From NCBI GenBank assembly GCA_022770425.1, contig JALEHY010000061.1, positions 1 to 16,047 of the forward strand: a stretch of DNA of 16,047 bases. Reading direction: 5' to 3'. This document shows positions 1-7,515 of this stretch, piece after piece. The notes under the pieces were generated by a model, which was given only the letters and a program-made list of their open reading frames with translations, did not search any database and was not told the DNA's origin. The stretch's first letter is position 1. Each line of letters starts with the position of its first letter. This stretch comes from Parvimonas sp. Its GTDB lineage: Bacteria > Bacillota > Clostridia > Tissierellales > Peptoniphilaceae. The position numbers and the translations under genes are program-made.

Positions 1-3000
1 TCAGGTTTAGGTTCCGGAACAATAGGATCAATTGGTTTTTGCGGATTTTTAACTGTAACTGTAAAAGCAATTGTTAAATCATCATCTTTTGCTTGGTCAA
101 AATCTTTTCCGTCAGGATCTTGAACAGCCGTCCATTTAAAATCGTATTGTTGTTTGTTTTCTTCTACTGTCTTTGCAAAACCTTTAAAATAACCTTCAAC
201 AGTTCCTACAACCTTTAATTTTGTACCGCTTTCTAAATTATCTGTCACTTTTATGTTTGGGATTTTTAAGTCTAACTTGTCAGAAACGCTTAAAACGTCG
301 TCATATAAATCATTAAATTTAGAATATTCCTTCTTCAAAGTCATTTTTATAACAATTTTATTTCCGTCTTTTATTATGTCACCGTCTTTTATTTCAAATA
401 ATTTGTTATCAGAAAGAGTAGCATTAAGTTCGTTTGGAATTTCTAAACCATAAGGAACGGTAAATGTAGCGATAAAGGTACTTTCTATGTTATTTAAAGA
501 AATAGAATCAGTGTTTTTAGCGTAGTTTTCTTTCAACATGGTAATTTGATTTTTTATGTCTGTTACATTTAATCGTCCTGTATATTCTAATAAATCATTT
601 GATTTTACTTCTTTTAATGCGGTATGTTCCGTATCATCTCCGATTAAAATATCACCTTTTAGGGTTCCTTCATAAGAAATAAGTTCAGGTGCTTTAACCA
701 AAACAGTAAAAGCAATTGTTGAATTATCATCTTTATTTTGATTAAAATCTTTTCCGTCAGGGTCTTGAATTGCCGTCCATTCAAATAGATAAAGTTTTGT
801 GTTGTTATTCAAAGTCGCAAATCCTCTGAACGTTCCTTTTACCTCTCCGAAAACTGTAAGAGTTGTGTCTTTGTTGTTATCCTCTTTAACCTTAATTCCT
901 TTTAAAGTTAAATCTAATTTATCAGAAACTGAATTTACATCTTTTTGTAAATCGACAAATTTAGAATAATTTTTCTTCAAAGTCATTTTTATAACAATTT
1001 TATTTGCGTCTTTTGTTATATCGCCGTCTTTTATTTCAAATAATTCATTGTCTGAAAGAGTAGCTTTAAGTTCGTTTGGAATTTCCAAACCGTTAGGTAC
1101 TGTAAATGTTGCATAGAAATCAGATGAAACTTCTTTTACATCAATTTTATCCAAATCTTTATCATACATTCCTGCTAAAACATTTATCTTTTCTTTAATA
1201 TTTTTAACATCCAATCTTCCTGTATAGTCTAAAACTTGTCCTTTTTCAACAGGGAATAGCTTATGATGTTCAGTGTCGTCACCTATTAAAATATCGCCTG
1301 ACAATGTATCTTTTTCAGGTAATTTTGCTATAAAGGTATGTTGAATTGTAGAATCGTCTTTTGCATTTTCATCTTTACCCTTTTCGTTTTGCTTTGCAAT
1401 GAAATCAAAAGTGAAAAGTTTTATACTCTCATTATTATTTTCTAAAGTTACAGATGCGAAAGATTTAAAAGTTCCTGTAACTTCACCCATAACTGTCAAT
1501 TCTTTGTCATTTATTGTTTTATCATCAAGAGTAAAACCGTCTATTTTAACAGTTAAATCTTCATCTGTTGAAAATACTTTTTCTTTTAATTCAGAATAAG
1601 TTTGAATATCTTTCTTTTGTAATTCAAAGTCAATTACAATATTTCTGCCATCAACTTTTGTGTTTGTAACTTTAAATACATCATTCATTCCGCCTGAAAT
1701 TACTTTTATATTTTCAGGAATGTTTATACCTTCGGGAATTGTCAAAGTAGCAGTAAAACTTGAACTTAATTCACTCAAATTTATTGTAGAATTTGTAGGA
1801 TATAACTTTTCTATTTCCTGCATTTTATCTTTTATTTCTTTTGTTTCGACAGCTCCCGTTATACTAAACGGACGATTAAGCTCTACAAATGTCGTATTTG
1901 AACTTTTTTCTTTTGACTGACTCCAAATGTCCCCTTTTATATGAACATCCGCTTCTACATTTTCTATATTGTCATTTATCTTCCATTTGAGGTAGTAAGT
2001 AGTATCATCTGTTATTTTTGCAGAAGAGATTGCTTTTTCGTTTTTGAACGGATCTAAATACCAGTAGTATGTATCTCCCCAAAGCCAACTTTTTTCAAAA
2101 TAAATGCTATGATATTTTCTTTCAGCAATATCTTTATTTGGAGATGAAATGTTATTAACTCCAATTGATGCTAAAAATTGGCTCAAGGTTTTTCCGTGCT
2201 CTGCTTGTTCTTTAACTGTTGCAATTTCCGTTTCGTTTTCATCAGTTTCAATTGTGAATTTATCCTTTGTTGCTTCTGCTTTAAAAGGACTTGTTTCGCT
2301 AAATTTTCCCCCGTTAGCTGAGAATTTTATCGTATATTTACTTGTTTTCCAGTTTGCATATAAAGTCACAGAGTCTTTTGCGTTTAAGTCGATTAAACTG
2401 TTTGGTTCAACTTTTTGCTGACCGTCTTTATCTGTTGACCAGTAAGTAAAATCTTTACCGACATTTTTAAATTCAGGATTAACTTTTTGTACTTCTTCAA
2501 AAGAAAGAACTCTAACCTTATTAGGTTCTGTTTCTTCACTTGCAATTATTGTAGGTTTTACAGAACTTCCGTTATTCAAGTCATAGGCTATAACTTTTTT
2601 GGTAGCTGTTCCTGACCATTTTGCATATACGGTTAAATCTTTTGTTATGTTACTGTTAAAATCAAAAGGCTTTTCTTCTTCTTTGTCTTTAAAGAACCAA
2701 CCGTCAAAAGTTTTTCCCGATGCAGAAGTAGGATTTTTAGGAATATCAATTTTATTTCCATTTACATCTTTTGCAAACGAAAGTGTGCATCCTCTGATAG
2801 CAAGTACGTTTTTATCATCACTTGTTCCATCCGCAAAACTTGCTGTTAATTCGTTTAATTGGAAAGTAACCTTTGCTGCCGGAACCCAAACGTGTTTTTC
2901 TCCGTCACTTGAAGTTTTTGCAACATCATAAGTATAAGTATTTCCAAGTTTGTTTAAAACATTAAGTTGATTTACAGATGAGTCCGCCAAAGTAAACAAA

Positions 3001-4214
3001 GACAATTTTTCATTGGCGTTTTCTTTACCGTTTACAGGAATTGCTTTGCCTGAATAGTAGGAAGAGTCGTACTTTACAAGATGAGAACCTCCAAGAACAA
3101 TGTAATTTGTTCCGGTTTGTCCAAGTCCGTTGTCGACTTTATCCTTTGCAGGTGTTTCTACAAGTGAATTTCCTGAAAATGTAATAAAAGTATTTAATTT
3201 ATCTTGAGGAGCAAAATGAGCACCCGTATGATCTTTTGCTTCAAGAGTAGCATCTTTGAATACAACTTGCCCTTGATTTACATTTAATCCTCCGGTACCG
3301 TTATTTATAACTCTTAATTTTGAGTTGTTATCAAACAAAACCTTAGAATCATATCCAACAGTCATACCTTTTGAACGCCAATGAGTATTGAAGTTTTTAA
3401 TTTCAAGTAAAGAATTGTTCGTTATATGATATTGTCCCAAAGACCATGAATTGTCTATATTCAATCCTGTTTGATAGTTTAAATTACTACCTCCGTCAAT
3501 TGAAAATGTTGAATTGTCAAGAAATAAAGGACCTCTAAGATAAACAGGAAGTCTATACAATTTTACTTCAGAATTTATAACTTTAAATCCGTTCCATTCA
3601 TAAAGTTGCCAATTTGGATTGTCATATTTTTGATGTAAAACAGAATTTTCTAAAACGGAATCTATACTGTTAAATTTGAAATATCCGTTAGAAATGTCTA
3701 TATTCAATTTTCCTTTTTCACTGCCTTTGACATTTCCGGTAACATCAAAAGCAAATCCGTTTTTATCAAATATAAATTTGTAATTACCGTCATTAATTTC
3801 TGCACCTTTTTCTACAACAATAGCTGTTTGATAACCTTTCATTGTAAGAGTTTTTCCGTTTGAAACTTTAAGGTGAGTTCCGTTTTTCAGTGTGATACCT
3901 TTTCCGGCAGAAGTGCTTGACAGAGTCAAATCTTCGGTTATTTCCAAAGTTCCTGCCTTATCAAAGACAATTCCTGTCGTTTTATCAAAACTTTTTACTT
4001 TTAGGGTTCCGTTTTCAGCTACAAGAGTTTTTGCCTTGTCAAAAGTTTTGACAGCTTTTTCTTCAGTAGTCCCATCGTTTGTGTCATCTCCCTTAGTTGC
4101 ATCAAGATAGATAATATTTTCTTGAGCATAACCGACATTTGGAGTAAACACAGCACTTGTAAAAATCATAATAAACGACAATAAAAATGCTGTTATCGGT
4201 TTAAATCTTTTCAT
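1..4214 (-). CDS. Large secreted surface protein, N-terminal 1404 codons (3' end beyond window)
   Basis: The minus strand reads without a stop from an ATG at 4214 to base 1, with AGGAGG at 4230-4225. Residues 1-30 are a signal peptide (KR start, hydrophobic core, likely cut VGYA|QE). Residues 33-63 (YLDATKGDDTNDGT...KTFDKA) look like the opening of right-handed beta-helix surface proteins, and residues up to about 440 are short Asn/Gly-rich strands consistent with that fold. Listeria-Bacteroides repeat (InlB B-repeat) units follow: one at about 470-533 with TFDGW (W506) and ITKDLTVYAKW (W533), a second ending YANW at 622, and a degenerate third before about 755. Three tandem repeats occupy about 761-972, 973-1186 and 1187-1390. 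A Pro-rich stretch (PIDPIVPEPKP) begins just before the edge and may be a wall-spanning linker. The anchor (LPXTG, choline or SLH) is outside the window. It is probably an adhesin-like exported protein; the ligand is unknown. I do not recognise a named gene. Confidence 0.9.
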   Translation of the reverse strand, partial: MKRFKPITAFLLSFIMIFTSAVFTPNVGYAQENIIYLDATKGDDTNDGTTEEKAVKTFDKAKTLVAENGTLKVKSFDKTTGIVFDKAGTLEITEDLTLSSTSAGKGITLKNGTHLKVSNGKTLTMKGYQTAIVVEKGAEINDGNYKFIFDKNGFAFDVTGNVKGSEKGKLNIDISNGYFKFNSIDSVLENSVLHQKYDNPNWQLYEWNGFKVINSEVKLYRLPVYLRGPLFLDNSTFSIDGGSNLNYQTGLNIDNSWSLGQYHITNNSLLEIKNFNTHWRSKGMTVGYDSKVLFDNNSKLRVINNGTGGLNVNQGQVVFKDATLEAKDHTGAHFAPQDKLNTFITFSGNSLVETPAKDKVDNGLGQTGTNYIVLGGSHLVKYDSSYYSGKAIPVNGKENANEKLSLFTLADSSVNQLNVLNKLGNTYTYDVAKTSSDGEKHVWVPAAKVTFQLNELTASFADGTSDDKNVLAIRGCTLSFAKDVNGNKIDIPKNPTSASGKTFDGWFFKDKEEEKPFDFNSNITKDLTVYAKWSGTATKKVIAYDLNNGSSVKPTIIASEETEPNKVRVLSFEEVQKVNPEFKNVGKDFTYWSTDKDGQQKVEPNSLIDLNAKDSVTLYANWKTSKYTIKFSANGGKFSETSPFKAEATKDKFTIETDENETEIATVKEQAEHGKTLSQFLASIGVNNISSPNKDIAERKYHSIYFEKSWLWGDTYYWYLDPFKNEKAISSAKITDDTTYYLKWKINDNIENVEADVHIKGDIWSQSKEKSSNTTFVELNRPFSITGAVETKEIKDKMQEIEKLYPTNSTINLSELSSSFTATLTIPEGINIPENIKVISGGMNDVFKVTNTKVDGRNIVIDFELQKKDIQTYSELKEKVFSTDEDLTVKIDGFTLDDKTINDKELTVMGEVTGTFKSFASVTLENNNESIKLFTFDFIAKQNEKGKDENAKDDSTIQHTFIAKLPEKDTLSGDILIGDDTEHHKLFPVEKGQVLDYTGRLDVKNIKEKINVLAGMYDKDLDKIDVKEVSSDFYATFTVPNGLEIPNELKATLSDNELFEIKDGDITKDANKIVIKMTLKKNYSKFVDLQKDVNSVSDKLDLTLKGIKVKEDNNKDTTLTVFGEVKGTFRGFATLNNNTKLYLFEWTAIQDPDGKDFNQNKDDNSTIAFTVLVKAPELISYEGTLKGDILIGDDTEHTALKEVKSNDLLEYTGRLNVTDIKNQITMLKENYAKNTDSISLNNIESTFIATFTVPYGLEIPNELNATLSDNKLFEIKDGDIIKDGNKIVIKMTLKKEYSKFNDLYDDVLSVSDKLDLKIPNIKVTDNLESGTKLKVVGTVEGYFKGFAKTVEENKQQYDFKWTAVQDPDGKDFDQAKDDDLTIAFTVTVKNPQKPIDPIVPEPKP
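45..1298 (-). repeat. Two near-identical tandem repeats, 642-bp period, in the surface-protein gene
   Basis: Copy 2 runs 1298-657 and copy 3 runs 656-about 45. Both begin GDILIGDDTEH and share TVP.GLEIPNEL, LSDN.LFEIKDGDI, KIVIKMTLKK and DPDGKDF. At DNA level the shared stretch ttcttcaaag lies at 973 and 331, exactly 642 bases (214 codons) apart. Long blocks around 331-455 and 973-1097 differ by only scattered substitutions. This points to recent duplication or ongoing gene conversion. I could not assign the repeat to a known domain family. Confidence 0.9.
1299..1934 (-). repeat. Divergent first copy of the ~213-residue surface-protein repeat
   Basis: This unit (about 212 codons) has the same order of elements as the two downstream copies. 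It has a GDI start, ...ITGAVETKEIKDKM, SSFTATLTIPEGINIPENIKV, a V.GEVTGTFKSFA strand, and LFTFDFIAKQ...DDSTIQHTF near the end. Its sequence is much further from copies 2 and 3 than they are from each other, so it is the older unit. Residues about 761-972 of the protein. Confidence 0.8.
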
Positions 4215-4224
4215 TTTTTTATAT

Positions 4225-4303
4225 CCTCCTACGTATATGTTTTTAACTACACAAGTGTAAACTTTCTATAATAATATAATACTCTTATAATTTCAAAAGT
4301 CAA
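4225..4303 (-). promoter_or_regulatory. Promoter, leader palindrome and RBS of the minus-strand surface-protein gene
   Basis: On the minus strand there is a -35 TTGACT (4303-4298), a 16-base spacer and a -10 TATTAT (4281-4276), predicting a transcript start near 4269. The leader holds a small inverted repeat, TACAC-2 nt-GTGTA (4248-4259), and the ribosome site AGGAGG (4230-4225), ten bases before the ATG. The promoter diverges from that of the membrane-protein gene at 4512. Confidence 0.65.
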
Positions 4304-4471
4304 GTAATTTATCAGAAAGTTTATTAAATTTAACAAATAAATTGTATTTTTGATTGAAAAATATGTTTTAAATTTTAGTTTTTTTATTTTTAAAATATAA
4401 TACATCTAAAATCAAAAATTCTAAAACTAAAAATAAATTTTGTAAACGATATATAAAAACTTAATTTTATA

Positions 4472-4503
4472 TGGTATAATATCCTTAATAACATTAAGGG
4501 GGG
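4472..4503 (+). promoter_or_regulatory. Extended -10 promoter, inverted repeat and RBS for the Gate-type membrane protein
   Basis: TGGTATAAT at 4472-4480 is an extended -10 (TGn-TATAAT) without a good -35. Immediately after it lies a perfect inverted repeat CCTTAAT-AAC-ATTAAGG (4483-4499), overlapping the expected start of transcription and running into the G-rich ribosome site (GGGGGG, 4498-4503). That site is eight bases before the TTG at 4512. The repeat is placed where a repressor operator would sit. Confidence 0.6.
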
Positions 4504-4511
4504 ATAGAATT

Positions 4512-5672
4512 TTGCAAGAAAAACCTATACAAAAATTTAAAAAGGATATTGGTTTGGAAAATTTTGTTTGCGTGGGAGCATTTTTGGCATTCTTTATATT
4601 GATAGGCAGACAAATGGGCGGAATCAATATGGTAAAAACAATGATGAATACAGGCTATGATTTACTTATGAATGTTTGTTTCTACTTGTTGGCGATAGCT
4701 GTTTTAGCAGGAGCAATTTCGGGCTTGTTTTCGGAATTTGGAGTTATAGCTTTGATAAATAAACTTTTGTCTAAAGTTATGAAACCGATTTACGATTTGC
4801 CCGGAGCATCATCACTTGGAATGTTAAATTGTTATCTTTCAGATAATCCTGCAATTTTAACTTTAGCGTATGATGATAATTTTAGAAGATATTTTAAAAA
4901 GTATCAAATGCCTGCTCTTACAAATTTAGGGACTGCATTTGGAATGGGACTTATAACTACAACTACAATGATGGGAATGAATGTTAAGGGAGCTGTTGTC
5001 AGTGCATTGATTGGAAATCTTGGAGCTGTTGTGGGAAGTATTGTTTCTGTAAGACTTATGATAAGAGCTTGTAAAAAAATGTATGGTACTCATGATATGG
5101 TATCTGTTAATTCAACTGTTTCCATTCCTGAAAATTCAAGAATAATACGAGAAGGAAGTGTCGGCTCAAGATTTATTCAGGCAATTTTGGACGGCGGAAA
5201 AGTCGGGGTTGATATGGGATTATCTATTATTCCAGGAGTTGTAATTATTTGTACACTTGTTATAATGCTTACAAAAGGACCCGGAGCTGAGGGAATATAT
5301 ACCGGAGCTGCAAATGAAGGAGTAGCGGTTTTGCCTTGGATAGGTGAAAAGTTGAGTTTTATATTGAATCCTCTTTTCGGATTTAGTTCACCTGAAGCGA
5401 TAGCAGTACCTATAACTGCACTTGGTTCAACAGGGGCGGCAATAGGAACTGTAAGTAAAATGGCGGAAGTTGGAAGAGTAAGTGCAAATGACATTGCTGT
5501 TTTTACAGCGATTTGTATGTGCTGGAGCGGATATGTTTCAACTCACATCGCAATGATGGATGCTCTCGGAACTAAAGAAGCAACAGGAAAAGCGTTGGTA
5601 AGTCATACGATTGGCGGAATAGTGGCAGGGATTGCCGCACATATTTTCTACATAATATACAGTTTATTTTAA
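4512..5672 (+). CDS. Gate-domain (nucleoside-recognition-like) integral membrane protein, CD0519/CD1768-like
   Basis: This 386-residue protein starts at TTG (MQEKPIQKF), chosen for the G-rich ribosome site eight bases upstream. Hydrophobic segments lie at about 18-37, 50-82, 140-157, 160-185, 234-254, 295-313, 328-348 and 363-385. A short soluble stretch at 190-220 separates two halves, each carrying Gly-rich membrane helices. The segment GGKVGVDMGLSIIPGVVIICTLVIML-like (228-253) and the GFSSPEAIAVPITALGS region (290-306) resemble the Gate domain found in SpmA/SpmB and nucleoside-transporter-related proteins. Clostridia carry similar proteins annotated as CD0519/CD1768 family. The substrate is unknown, so it should be read as a putative transporter. 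It is transcribed alone between its own promoter and the terminator at 5693. Confidence 0.75.
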   Translation: MQEKPIQKFKKDIGLENFVCVGAFLAFFILIGRQMGGINMVKTMMNTGYDLLMNVCFYLLAIAVLAGAISGLFSEFGVIALINKLLSKVMKPIYDLPGASSLGMLNCYLSDNPAILTLAYDDNFRRYFKKYQMPALTNLGTAFGMGLITTTTMMGMNVKGAVVSALIGNLGAVVGSIVSVRLMIRACKKMYGTHDMVSVNSTVSIPENSRIIREGSVGSRFIQAILDGGKVGVDMGLSIIPGVVIICTLVIMLTKGPGAEGIYTGAANEGVAVLPWIGEKLSFILNPLFGFSSPEAIAVPITALGSTGAAIGTVSKMAEVGRVSANDIAVFTAICMCWSGYVSTHIAMMDALGTKEATGKALVSHTIGGIVAGIAAHIFYIIYSLF

Positions 5673-5692
5673 AGTATGTTAAGTTTTACTTG

Positions 5693-5731
5693 GAGATGTT
5701 TTGAAAAAAATGTAAAAACATCTCTTTTTTT
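5693..5731 (+). terminator. Rho-independent terminator after the Gate-type membrane protein gene
   Basis: A ten-base-pair stem, GAGATGTTTT (5693-5702) with AAAACATCTC (5715-5724), closes an A-rich loop and is followed by a run of seven T. It lies 20 bases after the stop codon and separates this gene from the molybdenum operon. Confidence 0.85.
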
Positions 5732-5802
5732 ATCAAAAAAATAAAAATTTATCAAAAAATAATGTTTATACTAAATTTTTTGTAGAATTTAACGTAAAGT
5801 AT

Positions 5803-5832
5803 TTGACTTTAGTTATATTAAAATGTTAAAAT
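5803..5832 (+). promoter_or_regulatory. Promoter of the mod-moa operon
   Basis: -35 TTGACT (5803-5808), an 18-base spacer and an extended -10 TGT-TAAAAT (5824-5832). Transcription would start near 5838-5840, directly in front of the structured leader at 5843, so the RNA would begin with the riboswitch. Confidence 0.6.
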
Positions 5833-5842
5833 TAATTACTAA

Positions 5843-5961
5843 CTTATCCGAGCTTTTATTTCTAAGGATTTTATCTATGAAATATCAGCCTGAACTTTGT
5901 TCACAGAGTTAAAGGAGAAATCCGATAGCTTTCCGTTTGAGAAGGATTAAGGGTGCTTTTT
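5843..5961 (+). promoter_or_regulatory. Probable molybdenum-cofactor (Moco/Tuco, RF01055-type) riboswitch aptamer
   Basis: The leader of the modA operon folds on paper into nested stems. P1 is CTTATCC (5843-5849) with GGATTAAG (5944-5951), with one bulged base. Inside are AGCT (5851-5854) with AGCT (5927-5930), GGATTT (5866-5871) with AAATCC (5918-5923), and a hairpin AACTTTG-TTCA-CAGAGTT (5893-5910). The 3' part CTTTCCGTTTGAGAAGGAT resembles the CCCGTATCTGGAAAGGT end of the E. coli moaA Moco aptamer as I remember it. Genes downstream (molybdate import, moaA, moaC) are the known targets of this class. P1 shares its 3' strand with the antiterminator, which implies ligand-induced OFF control. 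Moco versus tungsten-cofactor sensing cannot be told by eye. Confidence 0.7.
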
Positions 5962-5962
5962 G

Positions 5963-5991
5963 TTGCCTTTTTAATCTGAGGCAATTTTTTT
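5963..5991 (+). terminator. Riboswitch expression platform: terminator in the modA leader
   Basis: TTGCCT (5963-5968) pairs with AGGCAA (5979-5984), followed by seven T (5985-5991), giving an intrinsic terminator 24 bases before modA. TTAATC in its loop (5971-5976) can instead pair with GATTAA (5945-5950), with help from GG/CC nearby. That would break the terminator stem. The GATTAA strand is also the 3' side of aptamer stem P1, so P1 and antiterminator exclude each other. Confidence 0.8.
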
Positions 5992-6014
5992 ATGCACTTA
6001 ATTAAGGAGGAAAA

Positions 6015-6827
6015 ATGAATAAAATTTTTAAAAAATTAATGATTTTTACAATGATATGTATTTTTTTTGTAGGTTGCTCCACTAAAAATACAAAAAATGA
6101 TGCAGTACAAAAAAATGAGAGAAAAAAGATTACGGTTTTTGCCGCTGCATCAATGACTGAAACTATGGAACAAATAAAGAAAAACTATGAAGAAAAAAAC
6201 CAAGATGTTGAAATAGTTTATACATTTGATTCCTCAGGTACTTTGAAAAAACAAATAGAGCAAGGGGCAGAATGTGATTTGTTTATTTCTGCTGCTTTAA
6301 AACAGATGAATGCACTTGATAAGAGTAAAACTCCTGATGCGAAAGTTCGAATTGATGAGAATACGAGAATTAATCTTTTAGAAAATAAAGTAGTACTTGC
6401 AGTTTCCGATTCAAACTCTAACATAAAGAGTTTTTCGGATTTGTTGAATGAAAAACTCCAAAAAATAGCACTTGGTAATGATGATGTTCCTGTTGGACAA
6501 TACTCAAAAGAACTTTTGGAAAATATAAATATTTGGGATAAAATTCAAGATAAGATAACTTTTGGAACAAATGTAAAGGAAGTTACAACTTGGGTAAAAG
6601 AAGGAGTTGCCGATTGTGGAATAGTTTATGCTACGGATGCGTATTCTGCTAAACTTAAGATTGTAGATACAGCAAAAGACGGTATGATAAAAACTCCTGT
6701 AATTTATCCTTGTGCAGTTTTGGAAAACTCTAAAAATAAGGAAGATGCAAAAGCGTTTTTGGATTATTTACAAACTGATGAATGCAAAGAGATTTTTGAA
6801 AAAGTAGGTTTTACAAGAGTTAAGTAG
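6015..6827 (+). CDS. modA: Molybdate ABC transporter substrate-binding lipoprotein ModA
   Basis: This extracytoplasmic binding protein should capture molybdate (possibly tungstate) and deliver it to ModB. Length is 270 residues, normal for ModA. The N-terminus is a lipoprotein signal, MNKIFKKL then a hydrophobic stretch ending FVGC, with C21 as the lipidated Cys. Two family signatures are clear: VFAAASMTETMEQI (about 41-54) and DSSGTLKKQIEQGAECDLFISA (72-93). Their Ser/Ala residues line the oxyanion pocket in ModA proteins. AAGGAGG (6004-6010) precedes the ATG. It is the first gene of the operon, directly behind the riboswitch terminator. WtpA/TupA-type tungstate binders are less likely because the DSSG...QIEQGA block is ModA-like. 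Confidence 0.93.
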   Translation: MNKIFKKLMIFTMICIFFVGCSTKNTKNDAVQKNERKKITVFAAASMTETMEQIKKNYEEKNQDVEIVYTFDSSGTLKKQIEQGAECDLFISAALKQMNALDKSKTPDAKVRIDENTRINLLENKVVLAVSDSNSNIKSFSDLLNEKLQKIALGNDDVPVGQYSKELLENINIWDKIQDKITFGTNVKEVTTWVKEGVADCGIVYATDAYSAKLKIVDTAKDGMIKTPVIYPCAVLENSKNKEDAKAFLDYLQTDECKEIFEKVGFTRVK

Positions 6828-6843
6828 TTGAAAGGGTGGTTTG

Positions 6844-7506
6844 ATGGATTTTTATCCTCTTTTAAATTCTGTTAGAATTGCGTTGATATCATCAATAATT
6901 ACATTTTTTATCGGGATTTTTGCAGCGTATTATATATCAAAATTTTCTAAAGTTTGGAGAGGAATTTTAGATGTCGTTTTGACATTGCCTTTAGTATTGC
7001 CACCGACTGTTATAGGATTTTTTATTTTAAAATTATTATCTCCAAACGGAAAAGTGGGAGAATTCTTTTTAGAAAATTTTTCGGTTAAGTTAGTTATGGT
7101 TTGGTATTCTTCAATTTTTGCAACAATAATCGTAACATTTCCTTTGATGTACAGAACAGCAAGAAGTGCATTTCAAAATTTTGATATTAATTTAAAGTAT
7201 GCTGCACAAACTTTGGGAAAAAGCGACAGTTGGATTTTTTGGAGAATAATTATACCTAATTGTAAAGAAGGAGTGCTTGCAGGACTTGTTTTAAGTTTTG
7301 CAAGAGCTCTTGGTGAGTATGGAGCTACAAGTATGGTTTCGGGTTATACACCGAAGGACACAGCTACAATATCTACGACGGTTTATCAACTTTGGAGAAC
7401 CGGAAATGAAACTTTGGCGTATAAATGGGTTTTAGTAAATGTCTTTATTTCTTTTTTTGTTCTTTTAATTATAAACTTTTTAGAAAAAAGCAGTAGAAAA
7501 AATTAG
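6844..7506 (+). CDS. modB: Molybdate ABC transporter permease ModB
   Basis: This inner-membrane permease of 220 residues forms the channel for molybdate. Hydrophobic segments lie at about 9-30, 38-63, 80-102, 140-160 and 193-214. The cytoplasmic EAA-type loop is AAQTLGKSDSWIFWRIIIPN, followed by the ModB signature RALGEYGATSMVSG. The ATG at 6844 is preferred over the in-frame TTG at 6841, because the ribosome site AAAGGGTGG (6831-6839) would leave only one base before the TTG. It follows modA by 16 bases. Its stop codon overlaps the modC ribosome site (AGAGGT). Confidence 0.93.
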   Translation: MDFYPLLNSVRIALISSIITFFIGIFAAYYISKFSKVWRGILDVVLTLPLVLPPTVIGFFILKLLSPNGKVGEFFLENFSVKLVMVWYSSIFATIIVTFPLMYRTARSAFQNFDINLKYAAQTLGKSDSWIFWRIIIPNCKEGVLAGLVLSFARALGEYGATSMVSGYTPKDTATISTTVYQLWRTGNETLAYKWVLVNVFISFFVLLIINFLEKSSRKN

Positions 7507-7515
7507 AGGTTATTT

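Noticed and set aside
45..1934. CRISPR array or insertion element as source of the repeats
   Set aside because: The repeats are in-frame protein repeats of about 640 bases without spacers, inverted ends or transposase.
253..4110. Several plus-strand open frames of 66-110 codons within the surface-protein gene
   Set aside because: They run antisense to a continuous 1404-codon frame with signal peptide and recognisable domains, and lack convincing ribosome sites.
5843..5951. TPP, SAM or T-box leader instead of a Moco-type element
   Set aside because: No TPP CUGAGA or SAM core sequences and no T-box sequence were seen, and the downstream genes concern molybdenum.
6841..6843. TTG as start of modB
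   Set aside because: It is only one base from the ribosome site; the ATG at 6844 fits better.
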